64,000 nucleotides of DNA, taken from contig NZ_PDWR01000005.1 of the NCBI RefSeq assembly GCF_010211755.1, positions 1-64,000 on the forward strand, written 5' to 3'. The notes under the pieces were generated by a model, which saw nothing but the letters and a program-made list of their open reading frames with translations, had not been told where the DNA came from and did not search any database. Source of the stretch: Pseudoxanthomonas sangjuensis (GTDB lineage Bacteria > Pseudomonadota > Gammaproteobacteria > Xanthomonadales > Xanthomonadaceae). Each line of letters opens with the position of its first letter. The first letter of the stretch is position 1. Below are positions 28,387 through 38,720 of the stretch, piece by piece. The translations under genes were made by a program, and so were the position numbers.

Positions 28387-29139
28387 TCAGCGGCCGTGCA
28401 GGCCGCGCGCGTGCCGGACGAAACGCCGCAATAGTTTGCGGGCTTGCGGCGCCGCCGTCACCTCGCGGGCGATCGAATTCGGGCAACGCCCCTCGCTGCG
28501 CAGGTGCTCGGCGCGGGCGTGGACGTAGCCGCGCATGTGGTGGGTGGCGAACTCGGGGTGGAACTGCACGCCCCAGGCGCGGTCGCGCCAGCGGAACGCA
28601 TGGCAGTCGTCCTGCTCCGACTTCGCCAGCACGGTGGCGCCTTCCGGCGGACGCGCCACGGTCTGCACGTGGGTGGCGTGGGCGAGGAAGCGCCCCGGCA
28701 GCACCGAGAACAGCGGATCGTCGCCGGCGTGCGGGTGCAGCTCGATCCGCACCGTGCCGGATTCGCGGCCGGTCGGGTTGTCCCTGACCTCGCCGCCCAG
28801 CGCGTGCGCCAGCAGCTGGTGGCCGTAGCAGATGCCGAGCAGCGACATGCCGTCGTGGGCGGCGTCGCGCAGCCAGTCGGCGCTGCGCTCGCTCCATTCG
28901 GCGCGGTCGGTGACCATCGCCGCCGAACCGGTGACGATGACCCCGGCGTACTTGCGGTGCGACGGCAGCGGTTCGCCGAATTCCACGTTGACCACGTCGG
29001 CCTCGGCCGCCTCCAGCCCGGCGGCGACGCGGATCCAGTGCGGGAAGCGGCCATGGCGCTTGAGCGACTTGACCGGCTGGCCGGTCTCGACGATCAGGAA
29101 TTTGCCGTGGGGGGCCGGGGCCTTGGGCGCGGAAATCAC
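28387..29139 (-). CDS. Class I glutamine amidotransferase (GMP-synthase-like)
   Basis: The 250-residue stand-alone amidotransferase has the nucleophile elbow GICYGHQLL (C104) and the closing VQFHPEF (H194, E196), a complete catalytic triad. Such YfeJ/GuaA-like stand-alone proteins hydrolyse gamma-glutamyl compounds or glutamine; the partner or substrate is unknown. The GTG at 29139 is the only fitting start and has no clear ribosome-binding site. It diverges from glyQ, and a palindromic GTATAC lies in the shared 66-base promoter region. Confidence 0.87.
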   Translation of the reverse strand: MISAPKAPAPHGKFLIVETGQPVKSLKRHGRFPHWIRVAAGLEAAEADVVNVEFGEPLPSHRKYAGVIVTGSAAMVTDRAEWSERSADWLRDAAHDGMSLLGICYGHQLLAHALGGEVRDNPTGRESGTVRIELHPHAGDDPLFSVLPGRFLAHATHVQTVARPPEGATVLAKSEQDDCHAFRWRDRAWGVQFHPEFATHHMRGYVHARAEHLRSEGRCPNSIAREVTAAPQARKLLRRFVRHARGLHGR

Positions 29140-29171
29140 GGTAAAACGCGGGGTCGGGAGGGGGTTGACCG

Positions 29172-29177
29172 TATACT
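29172..29177 (+). promoter_or_regulatory. Probable -10 element for glyQ
   Basis: TATACT lies 29 bases before the glyQ start codon in the divergent promoter region. Its -35 is not clear. The overlapping GTATAC palindrome could serve the minus-strand gene as well. Confidence 0.4.
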
Positions 29178-29205
29178 AGCCCGCTTTCAGCAGCCCGACC
29201 GGACC

Positions 29206-30137
<932 letters not shown>

Positions 30138-30141
<4 letters not shown>

Positions 30142-30773
30142 TCCTGATCGGCATGTTCGATTCGCCGTACGTGCGGCGCGTGGCGATCAGCGCCACGCAC
30201 CTGGGCTTCGCGTTCGAACACCGCAACTGGTCGGTCGGCAGGGACGCGGCGCTGATCCGCGAGTACAACCCGCAAGGCCGCGTGCCGGTGCTGGTGCTCG
30301 ACGACGGCGAGGCGCTGACCGAGTCGGCGCTGATCCTCGACCACCTGGACCAGCTGGCCGGTCCGCAACGCGCGTTGCTGCCGGCCGCCGGCGCGGCGCG
30401 GCGCGAAGCGCAGATCGCGATCGCGCTGGCCACCGGCGCGGTCGACAAGGGCATCCAGCTGGTCTACGAGCGCCTGTTCCGCCCGGAAGAGAAGCGCCAC
30501 GAGCCGTGGCTGCAGCGCTGCCGCACGCAGGCCGACGGCGCGCTGGCCGCGCTCGACCACCGCTGCGAAGCACGCGGCGCGCACAAGGAATGGCTGGTCG
30601 GCGACGCGATGACCCAGGCCGACGTCACCCTGGCCTGTTTCTGCACCTACCTGCACGACGCGGTGCCGCTCGACCTGTCGCCGTACCCCGCGCTGCGCCA
30701 GCGCGTGGAGCGCTACGAATCGCTGCCGCTGTTCCGGCAGTTCTACGTTCCCTTCGATGCCCCCGTGACCTGA
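30138..30773 (+). CDS. Glutathione S-transferase family protein
   Basis: The 211-residue protein has an N-terminal thioredoxin-like half starting [22 protein letters not shown] and containing NPQGRVPVL with the cis-Pro, and ESALILDHL that binds the gamma-glutamyl part. The helical C-terminal half ([21 protein letters not shown]) is also typical. The catalytic residue is probably S9 or a neighbour in FDSPY. The GTG start at 30138 gives the standard GST N-terminus and overlaps the glyQ stop. Lying between glyQ and glyS is unusual for a GST; no functional link is evident. Confidence 0.88.
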
Positions 30774-30783
30774 CCGGCTTTCC

Positions 30784-32859
30784 ATGGATCCGAAAACGCA
30801 ACCGCTCCTGATCGAACTCGGCACCGAGGAGCTGCCGGTCAAGGCGCTGCCGGGACTGGCGCAGGCCTTCTTCGACGGCGTGATCGCCGCGCTGGAAAAG
30901 CGCGGCATCGCGGTCGAACGCGGCGACGCCAGGCCGCTGTACACGCCGCGCCGCCTCGCCGTGTTGCTGCCGGGCGTCGCGCTGGAGCAGCCGGAACAGG
31001 CTTCGGAAGTGTTCGGCCCGTACCTCAACGTCGCGCTCGACGCCGAAGGCAAGCCGACCCGGGCGCTGGAAGGCTTCGCCGCCAAGGCCGGCGTCGACTG
31101 GACGCAGTTGCAGAAGACCAGCGACAACAAGGGCGAGCGCTTCGTGCACCGCGCGGTCAAGCCCGGCGTGCTGACCATCGACCTGTTGCCAGACGTGCTG
31201 CGCGAGGCGGCCGCCGCGATCCCGGTGCCCAAGCCGATGCGCTGGGGCGGCAACGACTACGGCTTCGCCCGCCCGGTGCACTGGCTGGTGCTGCTGTTCG
31301 GCAAGCAGGTGGTGCCGGCGGAACTGCTCGGCGCGAAGTCCGACCGCATGAGCCAGGGCCACCGCTTCGAGCACGACAAGCCGGTGTGGCTGAGCCAGCC
31401 GGAGGACTACGTCGAATTCCTGCGCGGCGCGCGCGTGCTGGTCGACCCGGACGAGCGCCGCGCGCGCATCGTCGCCGAGGTCGAGGCCGCGGCTCGGCAG
31501 GTCGGCAGCGACGCGCGCGTCACCGACGACAACCTGGAACAGGTGGTGTGCCTGACCGAGTGGCCGAAAGCGGTGCTGTGCAGCTTCGAGCCGGCGTTCC
31601 TCACGGTGCCGCAGGAAGCGCTGATCGAGACGATGGAGGTCAACCAGAAGTTCTTCCCGGTGCTGCGCGACGGCAAGCTGACCCAGTACTTCATCGGCGT
31701 CGCCAACATCGAGTCGCGGGACGAATCCGAGGTGCGCAAGGGCTACGAGCGGGTGATCCGCCCGCGCTTCTCCGACGCCAAGTTCTTCTTCGACGAGGAC
31801 CTGAAGCAGGGCCTGGCGTCGATGGGCGGCGGGCTGAAGTCGGTCACCTACCAGGCCAAGCTGGGCACGGTCGCCGACAAGGTGCAGCGCGTGGCCGCGC
31901 TGGCCGAAACCATCGCCAGGGAAGTCGGCGTCGACCCGGCGCAGGCACGCCGCGCGGCGGAGCTGGCGAAGAACGACCTGCAATCGCGCATGGTCAACGA
32001 GTTCCCGGAACTGCAGGGCATCGCCGGCCGCCACTACGCGCTGGCCGCGGGCGAGCCGAAGGAAATCGCGCTGGCGATCGACGAGTCCTACCAGCCGCGC
32101 TTCGCCGGCGACGACATCGCGCTGTCGCCAGTGGGCAAGGTCCTCGCCATCGCCGAGCGCCTCGACACGCTGGCCGGCGGCTTCGCCGCGGGGCTGAAGC
32201 CGACCGGCAACAAGGACCCGTTCGCGCTGCGGCGCAATGCGCTGGGCCTGGCGCGGACGGTGATCGAGAGCGGCTTCGACATCGGCATCCCATCGCTGCT
32301 GGCAAAGGCCAACGAAAACCTCGCCGCGAAGAACGTGCAGGCCGACGCTGGCGAAATCTACGACTTCATCCTCGACCGCCTGCGCGGCTACTACGCCGAC
32401 AAGGGCGTGCCGGCGACGCACTTCAACGCCGTCGCCGAGCTGAAGCCGGCGTCGCTGTACGACTTCGACACCCGCCTCGACGCGATCGGCCAGTTCGCGA
32501 CGCTGCCCGAGGCCGAGGCACTGGCCGCGGCCAACAAGCGCATCAACAACATCCTGAAGAAGGCCGACATCGAGATTCCACATGCGGTCGACCGCGCGCT
32601 GCTCGGCGACCCGGCCGAAGCGGCGTTGGCCGAAGCGGTCGAGGCCGCGATCGGCGACACCGACGACGCCCTGCACCACCACGACTACGTCAAGGTGCTC
32701 GGCCGCCTCGCGCAACTGCGCCCGCAGGTCGATGCATTCTTCGACGGCGTGATGGTCAACGTCGACGACCCGAAGATCCGCGCCAACCGGCTCGCCCTGC
32801 TGCGCCTCCTCGCCGCCCGCTTCGGCGCGGTCGCGGCGATCGAACACCTGTCGGCGTAA
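30784..32859 (+). CDS. glyS: Glycyl-tRNA synthetase beta subunit
   Basis: The 691-residue subunit binds tRNA-Gly and completes the alpha2beta2 enzyme with GlyQ. It begins with [18 protein letters not shown] and contains TLPKPMRW-like [10 protein letters not shown], the HD-like HRFEHDKPV region and the C-terminal DALRR-like anticodon domain [25 protein letters not shown]. The length equals the E. coli subunit (689). A GCAGGAGCGGC inverted repeat follows the stop by two bases. Confidence 0.97.
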   Translation: MDPKTQPLLIELGTEELPVKALPGLAQAFFDGVIAALEKRGIAVERGDARPLYTPRRLAVLLPGVALEQPEQASEVFGPYLNVALDAEGKPTRALEGFAAKAGVDWTQLQKTSDNKGERFVHRAVKPGVLTIDLLPDVLREAAAAIPVPKPMRWGGNDYGFARPVHWLVLLFGKQVVPAELLGAKSDRMSQGHRFEHDKPVWLSQPEDYVEFLRGARVLVDPDERRARIVAEVEAAARQVGSDARVTDDNLEQVVCLTEWPKAVLCSFEPAFLTVPQEALIETMEVNQKFFPVLRDGKLTQYFIGVANIESRDESEVRKGYERVIRPRFSDAKFFFDEDLKQGLASMGGGLKSVTYQAKLGTVADKVQRVAALAETIAREVGVDPAQARRAAELAKNDLQSRMVNEFPELQGIAGRHYALAAGEPKEIALAIDESYQPRFAGDDIALSPVGKVLAIAERLDTLAGGFAAGLKPTGNKDPFALRRNALGLARTVIESGFDIGIPSLLAKANENLAAKNVQADAGEIYDFILDRLRGYYADKGVPATHFNAVAELKPASLYDFDTRLDAIGQFATLPEAEALAAANKRINNILKKADIEIPHAVDRALLGDPAEAALAEAVEAAIGDTDDALHHHDYVKVLGRLAQLRPQVDAFFDGVMVNVDDPKIRANRLALLRLLAARFGAVAAIEHLSA

Positions 32860-32861
32860 CC

Positions 32862-32925
32862 GCAGGAGCGGCCTGGCCGCGGCCGTTGTTCGCGACGGCC
32901 CCGGCGCGGCTCGCGCCGCTCCTGC
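32862..32925. repeat. Intergenic inverted repeat, GCAGGAGCGGC family
   Basis: GCAGGAGCGGC at 32862-32872 and GCCGCTCCTGC at 32915-32925 are exact inverted copies around a GC-rich core, followed by AAAAACTT. The same arms occur at 48575-48643. This is a dispersed palindromic family typical of xanthomonads and pseudomonads; here it probably also ends the glyS transcript. Confidence 0.75.
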
Positions 32926-32990
32926 AAAAACTTACCCGCGCATCATCCTTCGTTAACCCGGTTCATCACCCGCCCGGTATGCTGGCGGCC

Positions 32991-34757
32991 ATGCGCCTCG
33001 CCACCCTCGCCACCCTGGCCGTCCTGTTCTGCATCGCCGGCCCGGCGGCCGCGGCGGGCACGATCGACAAGGTGGTGGTCGAGGGCATCGACGACGAGCT
33101 GATGATCGAGAACATCAATGTCGCGCTGACGCTGAACCAGTCGCTCGGCAGGCGCCTGGGCGAGTCGCGGCTGGAATACCTGCTGAAGGAAGCGGAGGCC
33201 GAGGCGCGCGAGGCGCTGGAGCCGTTCGGCTACTACTCGCCGACCATCACCATCGACGCGCCGCGCGGCGCCGCGAACGCCGAAGGCCGCATCGACGACC
33301 ACATCGTCGTCACCGTGCGCGTCCAGCTCGGCGAGCCGGTACGGGTGCGCCATTCCGACATCCGCGTCGAGGGCGAAGGCGCGGACGACCGCTACCTGCA
33401 GGAGGACATCGCCGCGTTCGCGCCGCAGCCCGGCGCGGTGTTCGACCACACCACCTACGAAGCCAGCAAGCTCAAGATCGTGCAGCGCCTGGCCGAGCGC
33501 GGCTACCTCGACGCCGACTTCCTCGACCGCAAGGTCGAAGTGACCCGCGCCGACAGGGCCGCCGACATCCAGCTGAGCTGGATCAGCGGCATCCGCTACG
33601 ACATGGGTCCGACCACCTTCCACCAGGACTACTTCGAGCCGGGCCTGCTCGAGCGGCTGGTGTACTGGGAAGAAGGCAGCTACTACCACCAGGGCAAGCT
33701 GGACCGCCTGCGCCAGTCGCTGGTCGGGCTGGACTACTTCAGCAGCATCGACATCCAGCCCGACCCGGACAACGCGGTCGACGGCCGCGTGCCGATCGAA
33801 GTCACCCTGACCCGCGCCAAGCGCACCATCTATACCTACGGCATCAGCTACGGCAGCGAGAGCGGCCCGGGCGTGCGCACCGGCGTCGAGCGGCGCTACG
33901 TCAACTCGCGCGGGCACAAGCTGTCGGCGCAGCTGGACTACGCGCAGAAACGCAAGCAGCTGACCACGCTGTACCGCATCCCCGCGTTCAAGTGGCTGGA
34001 CGGCTGGTACGGCATCGGTGCGACGCTGTACGACGAGCAGACCGACTACATCGACACGCGTCGGGTCGAGTTGTTCGCCAGCCGCAGCGGCGAGGTCAAC
34101 GAGCACCTGACCGCGAACGTCTCGCTGCACACGCTGCGCGAACGCTGGCGCTACGGCGAGCCCGGCTACCAGTACGCGTCGCTGACCTATCCCGAAATCG
34201 GCGCGCAGTACGTCAACGTCGACGACCGCCTGTTCCCGCGCAAGGGCGTGGTCGCCAGCGCGGCGGTCCGTGGCGGCGTCGAAGGCGTCGGCTCCGACGC
34301 CAGCTTCGGCCAGTTGCACCTGGCCACGACGTGGCACTTCGGCATCGGCGAGGTCGACCGCCTGCTGCTGCGCGGCGAGGCCGGCACCACCCTGACCAAC
34401 GACCTGTTCGCGATGCCGCCGAGCCTGCGCTTCTTCGCCGGCGGCGACCGCAGCGTGCGCGGCTATGCGTTCCGCGAGGTCGGCCCGCGCCTCGACAACG
34501 GCTACGCGGTCGGCGCCAAGCACGTGCTGACCGGCAGCGTCGAGTACGAGCACTACTTCGGCGGCGGCCCGTGGGGCATGGCCGCGTTCGTCGACAGCGG
34601 CAGCGCCTTCGACGACACGCCCGACTTCAAGACCGGCATCGGCGTCGGCGCGCGCTGGCGCTCGCCGATCGGGCCGGTACGCGTCGACATCGCGCACGGC
34701 CTCGACGATGCGGATTCGGCGGTGCAGCTGTACCTGAGCATCGGGGTGGGCCTGTGA
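32991..34757 (+). CDS. tamA: Translocation and assembly module outer-membrane protein TamA
   Basis: The 588-residue protein has a signal peptide (residues 1-22, ending GPAAAAG). Three POTRA-like domains follow (for example IRVEGEGADDRYLQEDIAAFAPQPGAVFDH), then a 16-strand Omp85 barrel with the signature RFFAGGDRSVRGYAFREVGPR. The last strand ends in YLSIGVGL with a terminal hydrophobic residue suited to Bam-assisted insertion. With TamB it helps lipids or outer-membrane proteins cross the periplasm. The second ATG (32991) is preferred over 32979 because it starts the signal peptide. It overlaps tamB by four bases. Confidence 0.95.
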   Translation: MRLATLATLAVLFCIAGPAAAAGTIDKVVVEGIDDELMIENINVALTLNQSLGRRLGESRLEYLLKEAEAEAREALEPFGYYSPTITIDAPRGAANAEGRIDDHIVVTVRVQLGEPVRVRHSDIRVEGEGADDRYLQEDIAAFAPQPGAVFDHTTYEASKLKIVQRLAERGYLDADFLDRKVEVTRADRAADIQLSWISGIRYDMGPTTFHQDYFEPGLLERLVYWEEGSYYHQGKLDRLRQSLVGLDYFSSIDIQPDPDNAVDGRVPIEVTLTRAKRTIYTYGISYGSESGPGVRTGVERRYVNSRGHKLSAQLDYAQKRKQLTTLYRIPAFKWLDGWYGIGATLYDEQTDYIDTRRVELFASRSGEVNEHLTANVSLHTLRERWRYGEPGYQYASLTYPEIGAQYVNVDDRLFPRKGVVASAAVRGGVEGVGSDASFGQLHLATTWHFGIGEVDRLLLRGEAGTTLTNDLFAMPPSLRFFAGGDRSVRGYAFREVGPRLDNGYAVGAKHVLTGSVEYEHYFGGGPWGMAAFVDSGSAFDDTPDFKTGIGVGARWRSPIGPVRVDIAHGLDDADSAVQLYLSIGVGL

Positions 34758-37700
34758 ACCTGCCGGCGGACCGCGACCAGTCCGGCCGCAGGCTGTGGCG
34801 ACGGCGGCGGCCGGCCGACGACGTCAGCCCGGAAGAGCGCGAGGCGCGCATCGCCGAACTGCGCGCGCGGCGCAAGGCGCGCATGCGCGTGCTGGCGATC
34901 CGCAGCGCGATCGGCACCACCGTCCTCGTCGCCGTGCTCGGCATCGGCCTGTACTGGCTGCTGCAGACCGTGGCCGGTCGCGACGTGCTGCTGGCGCAGA
35001 TCGTCGCGCGGCTGCCGGTCGGTTCGTCGTTCACGTGGAAGGAAGTCGAAGGCCCGCTGGCCGGCCCGCTGACGCTGAAGGGCGTCGATTTCCGCTACGA
35101 GAAGATCCATTTCACCGCCGGGCGCGTGTACCTGGACGCGGACATCCGTCCGCTGCTGGGCAAGCGCCTGCGCCTCGACGCGCTGCAGGTGAGCGACGCC
35201 ACGCTCGACCTGCCGGAAAGCGACGAGCCGTTCAAGCTGCCGATCTGGCCCGACGACGTGCTGCCGAAGATCGAACTGCCGCTGGCGATCCAGGCCGACG
35301 CGCTGCAGATCGACGGCTTCCGCCTGAGCCGCCAAGGCGAGCCGCTGATCGACATCGCGCGGGCGCGCGGCGGCATCGACATCGGCGACGGCTACGCGAA
35401 GCTGGAGAAGCTGGCGATCGACAGCGACCGCGGCCGCTTCGCCGTCGACGGCGACTACGAACCGCGGCGCCGCTACCGCACCGACCTGGTCGCCACCGGC
35501 GTGTTCCCGGCGCCGCGCGGGCGCACGCCGGCGCGGCTGGGGCTGGTCGCGAAGGGCGACCAGTCGCGCATGCTCGCGGCGCTGGCCGGCAGCGCGCCGG
35601 CGCCGGTGCGGATCAGCGTCGTCGTCGACGGCGCGAAGAACCCGGACTGGCATTTCCGCGGCGACACCGAATCGCTGGACCCGGCCCTGCTCGGCCTCGT
35701 CGACGACAGCCTGCCGCTGGCGTTCCGATTGCGGGCCGACGGCCACGCCGGCACCGCGCAACTGCAGGGTCGCCTCGAAGGCGCGGGTCATGCCGCCGAG
35801 ATCGAGCCGTCGCGGCTGCGCATCGACGACGACAAGGTGCTGACCGTCGAGCCGCTGGCGCTTCGCGCGCTCGACGGCCGCGCGGTGCTGCGCGGCACCG
35901 CCGATTTCGGCGACGGGGAGAACCCGAAGTTCCGCTTCGCGGTCAACGCGCGCGGGCTGCGCTGGGGCGGGGACCCGAAGAACGCCGGCGCCACCGACAG
36001 CGGCGCCATCGCCGGCGACGCCGATTTCGGCTTCGCCGGGCAACCGAAGGCCTGGGCCGCGATCGGCAAGGCCACCCTGGTGCGCAACGAACAGCAGGCG
36101 ACGCTCGATTTCGACGGCCGCGGCGACGACGCGCACGTGGTGCTGCGCAAGCTGGTCGCGGCGATGCCGACCGGGCGGCTCGACGCGACCGGCGACGTCG
36201 GCTGGGCGCCGCGGCTGCGCTGGGACATCGACGCGAAGCTGGCCGGCTTCGATCCCGGTTATTTCCTGCCCGACTGGAACGGCGACCTGTCCGGCGCGTT
36301 CTCCAGCCGCGGCGCGGCGCGCGACGCCGCGAGCGGGCAGGCACCGGGCTTCGACGCGACGCTCGACGTACCGCAACTGCGCGGCACGCTGCGCGCCCGC
36401 GCGCTCGATGCGCACGGCAAGTTCGCGCTGCACGGCGATGCCGGCGAAGGCGAAGTGGCGTTGCGCCTCGGCGACAGCCGCGTCGACGCGAAAGGCAAGG
36501 TCGGCGCCACGCTCGACGTGGCCGCGCAACTGCAACCGCTGCACCTGGCCGACCTGCTGCCCGACGGGGGCGGCACGCTCGCCGGCACCCTGCGGCTGAC
36601 CGGTGCGCGCACCGCGCCGGACATCGACGCCGACCTCGACGGCGATGGCCTGAAGTGGGGCGATTACGCCGCCGGGCGCCTGGGCCTGCACGGACGCCTG
36701 CCCTGGCGCGGGGCCGGCCCGGGACGGAACGATGGCGACCTGCGCGTCGAAGCCAGCAACGTCGTCGCCGGCCTGGCGCTGGACAGCGTGCGCCTGCATG
36801 CGCGAGGCGCGGCCGAAGACCTGGCCTTCGACGGCGAGGCGCACAGCGCCAGCGTCGGCAGCGCGTCGCTCGCCGGCAGCGCGTTGAAGCGCGGCGCAAA
36901 CTGGCAGGGCACGCTCGACGCGCTGCAGCTGGCACCGGGCAAGGGCGGCGCGTGGGCGCTGCAGCAACCGGCGCGCTTTGCGCAGAACGGCGCGGCCTGG
37001 TCGCTGTCGTCGAGCTGCCTGGCGACCCGCGAGAATGGCGGCGGTTCGCTGTGCGTGCAGGCCGACTGGCCGCGCAGCGGCCTCAGCGCGCACGCCGACG
37101 CGCTGCCGCTGACCCTGGCGCAGCCGTGGCTGCCGAGGAACGCCGGCCGCGACCTCGGCCTGCGCGGCGAGATCCGGCTCGACGGCAGCTTCGCCCCGCG
37201 CGGCAATGCATGGCAGGGCGAACTGCACCTGGCCTCGCCCGACGGCGGCCTGAAGCTGGGCGCGTCGCAGCGCGAGGTCATCCGCTACGACAACTTCACC
37301 TTCGACGCGACCTTCGACCCGGCCGCGATCAAGGGCCGCCTCGGCACCGGCTTCAAGGGCGACGGCTACGTCGACGCGACCTTCGCCACCGGCTGGGACG
37401 ACTTCTCGCCGCTGCAGGGCAACCTGTACTTCCACAATTCGCGGCTGTTCTGGCTGGAACTGTTCTCGCCCGACCTGGTGCGTCCGCGCGGCGTGCTGGC
37501 CGGCCACGTCGCGGTCGCCGGCACGCGCGGCAAGCCACTGCTCAGCGGCGAGGCGACGATGAAGGAGTTCACCGGCGAACTGCCGTCGCTGGGCATCGAA
37601 CTGGCCGACGGCAACGGCGCGCTGACCGCGCTGCCCGACGGCAGCGCGCGGATCCGCGCCGATTTCCGCACCCAGTCCACCACCGGCGGCGCCACGCCCG

Positions 37701-38695
37701 ACGACGGTCGCCTGAACGTCGACGGCAGCCTGTCGTGGCTCGACGACAGCGCGCCGCTGCGCTTCGCCGTGCGCGGCGAGAACGTGCTGGTCTCCGACAC
37801 CACGCAGCTGCGCGCGGTGGCCGCGCCCGACCTCGGCGTCGAACTGGCCGACGGCGTGATCCATGTCGGCGGCAAGGTCGCCATTCCCAGCGCCAACATC
37901 GACATCGAGAAGCTCGACGCCGGCGTATCCGCGTCGGAAGACGTGGTGGTGCTGGACCCGGTCGATCCGGCCCGCGCGCCGAGCTCGCGCCTCGACCTCG
38001 ACCTGGCGCTCGCGGTCGGCGACGCGGTGAAGCTGAAGGGCTACGGCCTCGACGGTTCGCTCGCCGGTACGCTCAACGTGCGCTCGCGGCCGGGGCGGCC
38101 GATGGCGGCGACCGGGCAGCTGAACGTGGACGGCCGCTACACCGCCTACGGGCAGAAGCTGCAGATCACCGAAGGCCGGCTGGGCTGGAGCAACGACGCG
38201 ATTTCCGATCCCGACATCAGCCTGCGCGCCGAGCGCGAGGTGGCCAGCGCCGACGTCACCGCCGGCATCCACGTCACCGGCCGCGCGTCGCAGCCGCGCG
38301 CGCGGATCTGGTCGGACCCGGAGCTGCCCGAATCCGAGGCGCTGGCCTACCTGGTGCTGGGACGCTCGTTGAACAGCGCGAGCTACAGCGAGAGCCAGCA
38401 GATCAACGCGGCGAACTCGGCGCTGTCGGCCGGCGCCGGCCTGCTGGCCTCGCAGCTGGGCGCGAAGATCGGCCTCGACGAGGCCGGCGTGCTGGAATCG
38501 CGCACGCTCGGCGGCAGCGTGTTCGGCGTCGGCAAGTACCTGACGCCGAAGCTGTACGTCAGCTACGGCGTGTCGATGATCGGCGCCGGCTCGGCGGTGA
38601 CGCTGAAGTACCTGCTGCGCAAGGGCTTCGACATGGAAATCGAGTCGAGCAACATCGAGACGCGCGGCTCGCTGAACTGGCGCAAGGAGAAGTGA
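34754..38695 (+). CDS. tamB: Translocation and assembly module inner-membrane protein TamB
   Basis: The 1313-residue protein has an Arg-rich cytoplasmic start and one membrane helix (about residues 47-70). A long run of beta-strands follows, typical of AsmA/TamB bridge proteins that form a hydrophobic groove for phospholipid transport. The C-terminal DUF490 domain has ESEALAYLVLGRSLNS and LYVSYGVSMIGAGSAVTLKYLL. The GTG start overlaps the tamA stop (GTGA). The length is close to E. coli TamB (1259). Confidence 0.95.
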   Translation: MNLPADRDQSGRRLWRRRRPADDVSPEEREARIAELRARRKARMRVLAIRSAIGTTVLVAVLGIGLYWLLQTVAGRDVLLAQIVARLPVGSSFTWKEVEGPLAGPLTLKGVDFRYEKIHFTAGRVYLDADIRPLLGKRLRLDALQVSDATLDLPESDEPFKLPIWPDDVLPKIELPLAIQADALQIDGFRLSRQGEPLIDIARARGGIDIGDGYAKLEKLAIDSDRGRFAVDGDYEPRRRYRTDLVATGVFPAPRGRTPARLGLVAKGDQSRMLAALAGSAPAPVRISVVVDGAKNPDWHFRGDTESLDPALLGLVDDSLPLAFRLRADGHAGTAQLQGRLEGAGHAAEIEPSRLRIDDDKVLTVEPLALRALDGRAVLRGTADFGDGENPKFRFAVNARGLRWGGDPKNAGATDSGAIAGDADFGFAGQPKAWAAIGKATLVRNEQQATLDFDGRGDDAHVVLRKLVAAMPTGRLDATGDVGWAPRLRWDIDAKLAGFDPGYFLPDWNGDLSGAFSSRGAARDAASGQAPGFDATLDVPQLRGTLRARALDAHGKFALHGDAGEGEVALRLGDSRVDAKGKVGATLDVAAQLQPLHLADLLPDGGGTLAGTLRLTGARTAPDIDADLDGDGLKWGDYAAGRLGLHGRLPWRGAGPGRNDGDLRVEASNVVAGLALDSVRLHARGAAEDLAFDGEAHSASVGSASLAGSALKRGANWQGTLDALQLAPGKGGAWALQQPARFAQNGAAWSLSSSCLATRENGGGSLCVQADWPRSGLSAHADALPLTLAQPWLPRNAGRDLGLRGEIRLDGSFAPRGNAWQGELHLASPDGGLKLGASQREVIRYDNFTFDATFDPAAIKGRLGTGFKGDGYVDATFATGWDDFSPLQGNLYFHNSRLFWLELFSPDLVRPRGVLAGHVAVAGTRGKPLLSGEATMKEFTGELPSLGIELADGNGALTALPDGSARIRADFRTQSTTGGATPDDGRLNVDGSLSWLDDSAPLRFAVRGENVLVSDTTQLRAVAAPDLGVELADGVIHVGGKVAIPSANIDIEKLDAGVSASEDVVVLDPVDPARAPSSRLDLDLALAVGDAVKLKGYGLDGSLAGTLNVRSRPGRPMAATGQLNVDGRYTAYGQKLQITEGRLGWSNDAISDPDISLRAEREVASADVTAGIHVTGRASQPRARIWSDPELPESEALAYLVLGRSLNSASYSESQQINAANSALSAGAGLLASQLGAKIGLDEAGVLESRTLGGSVFGVGKYLTPKLYVSYGVSMIGAGSAVTLKYLLRKGFDMEIESSNIETRGSLNWRKEK

Positions 38696-38720
38696 CCCGG
38701 GTCCGCCCGCCGCACGGGCT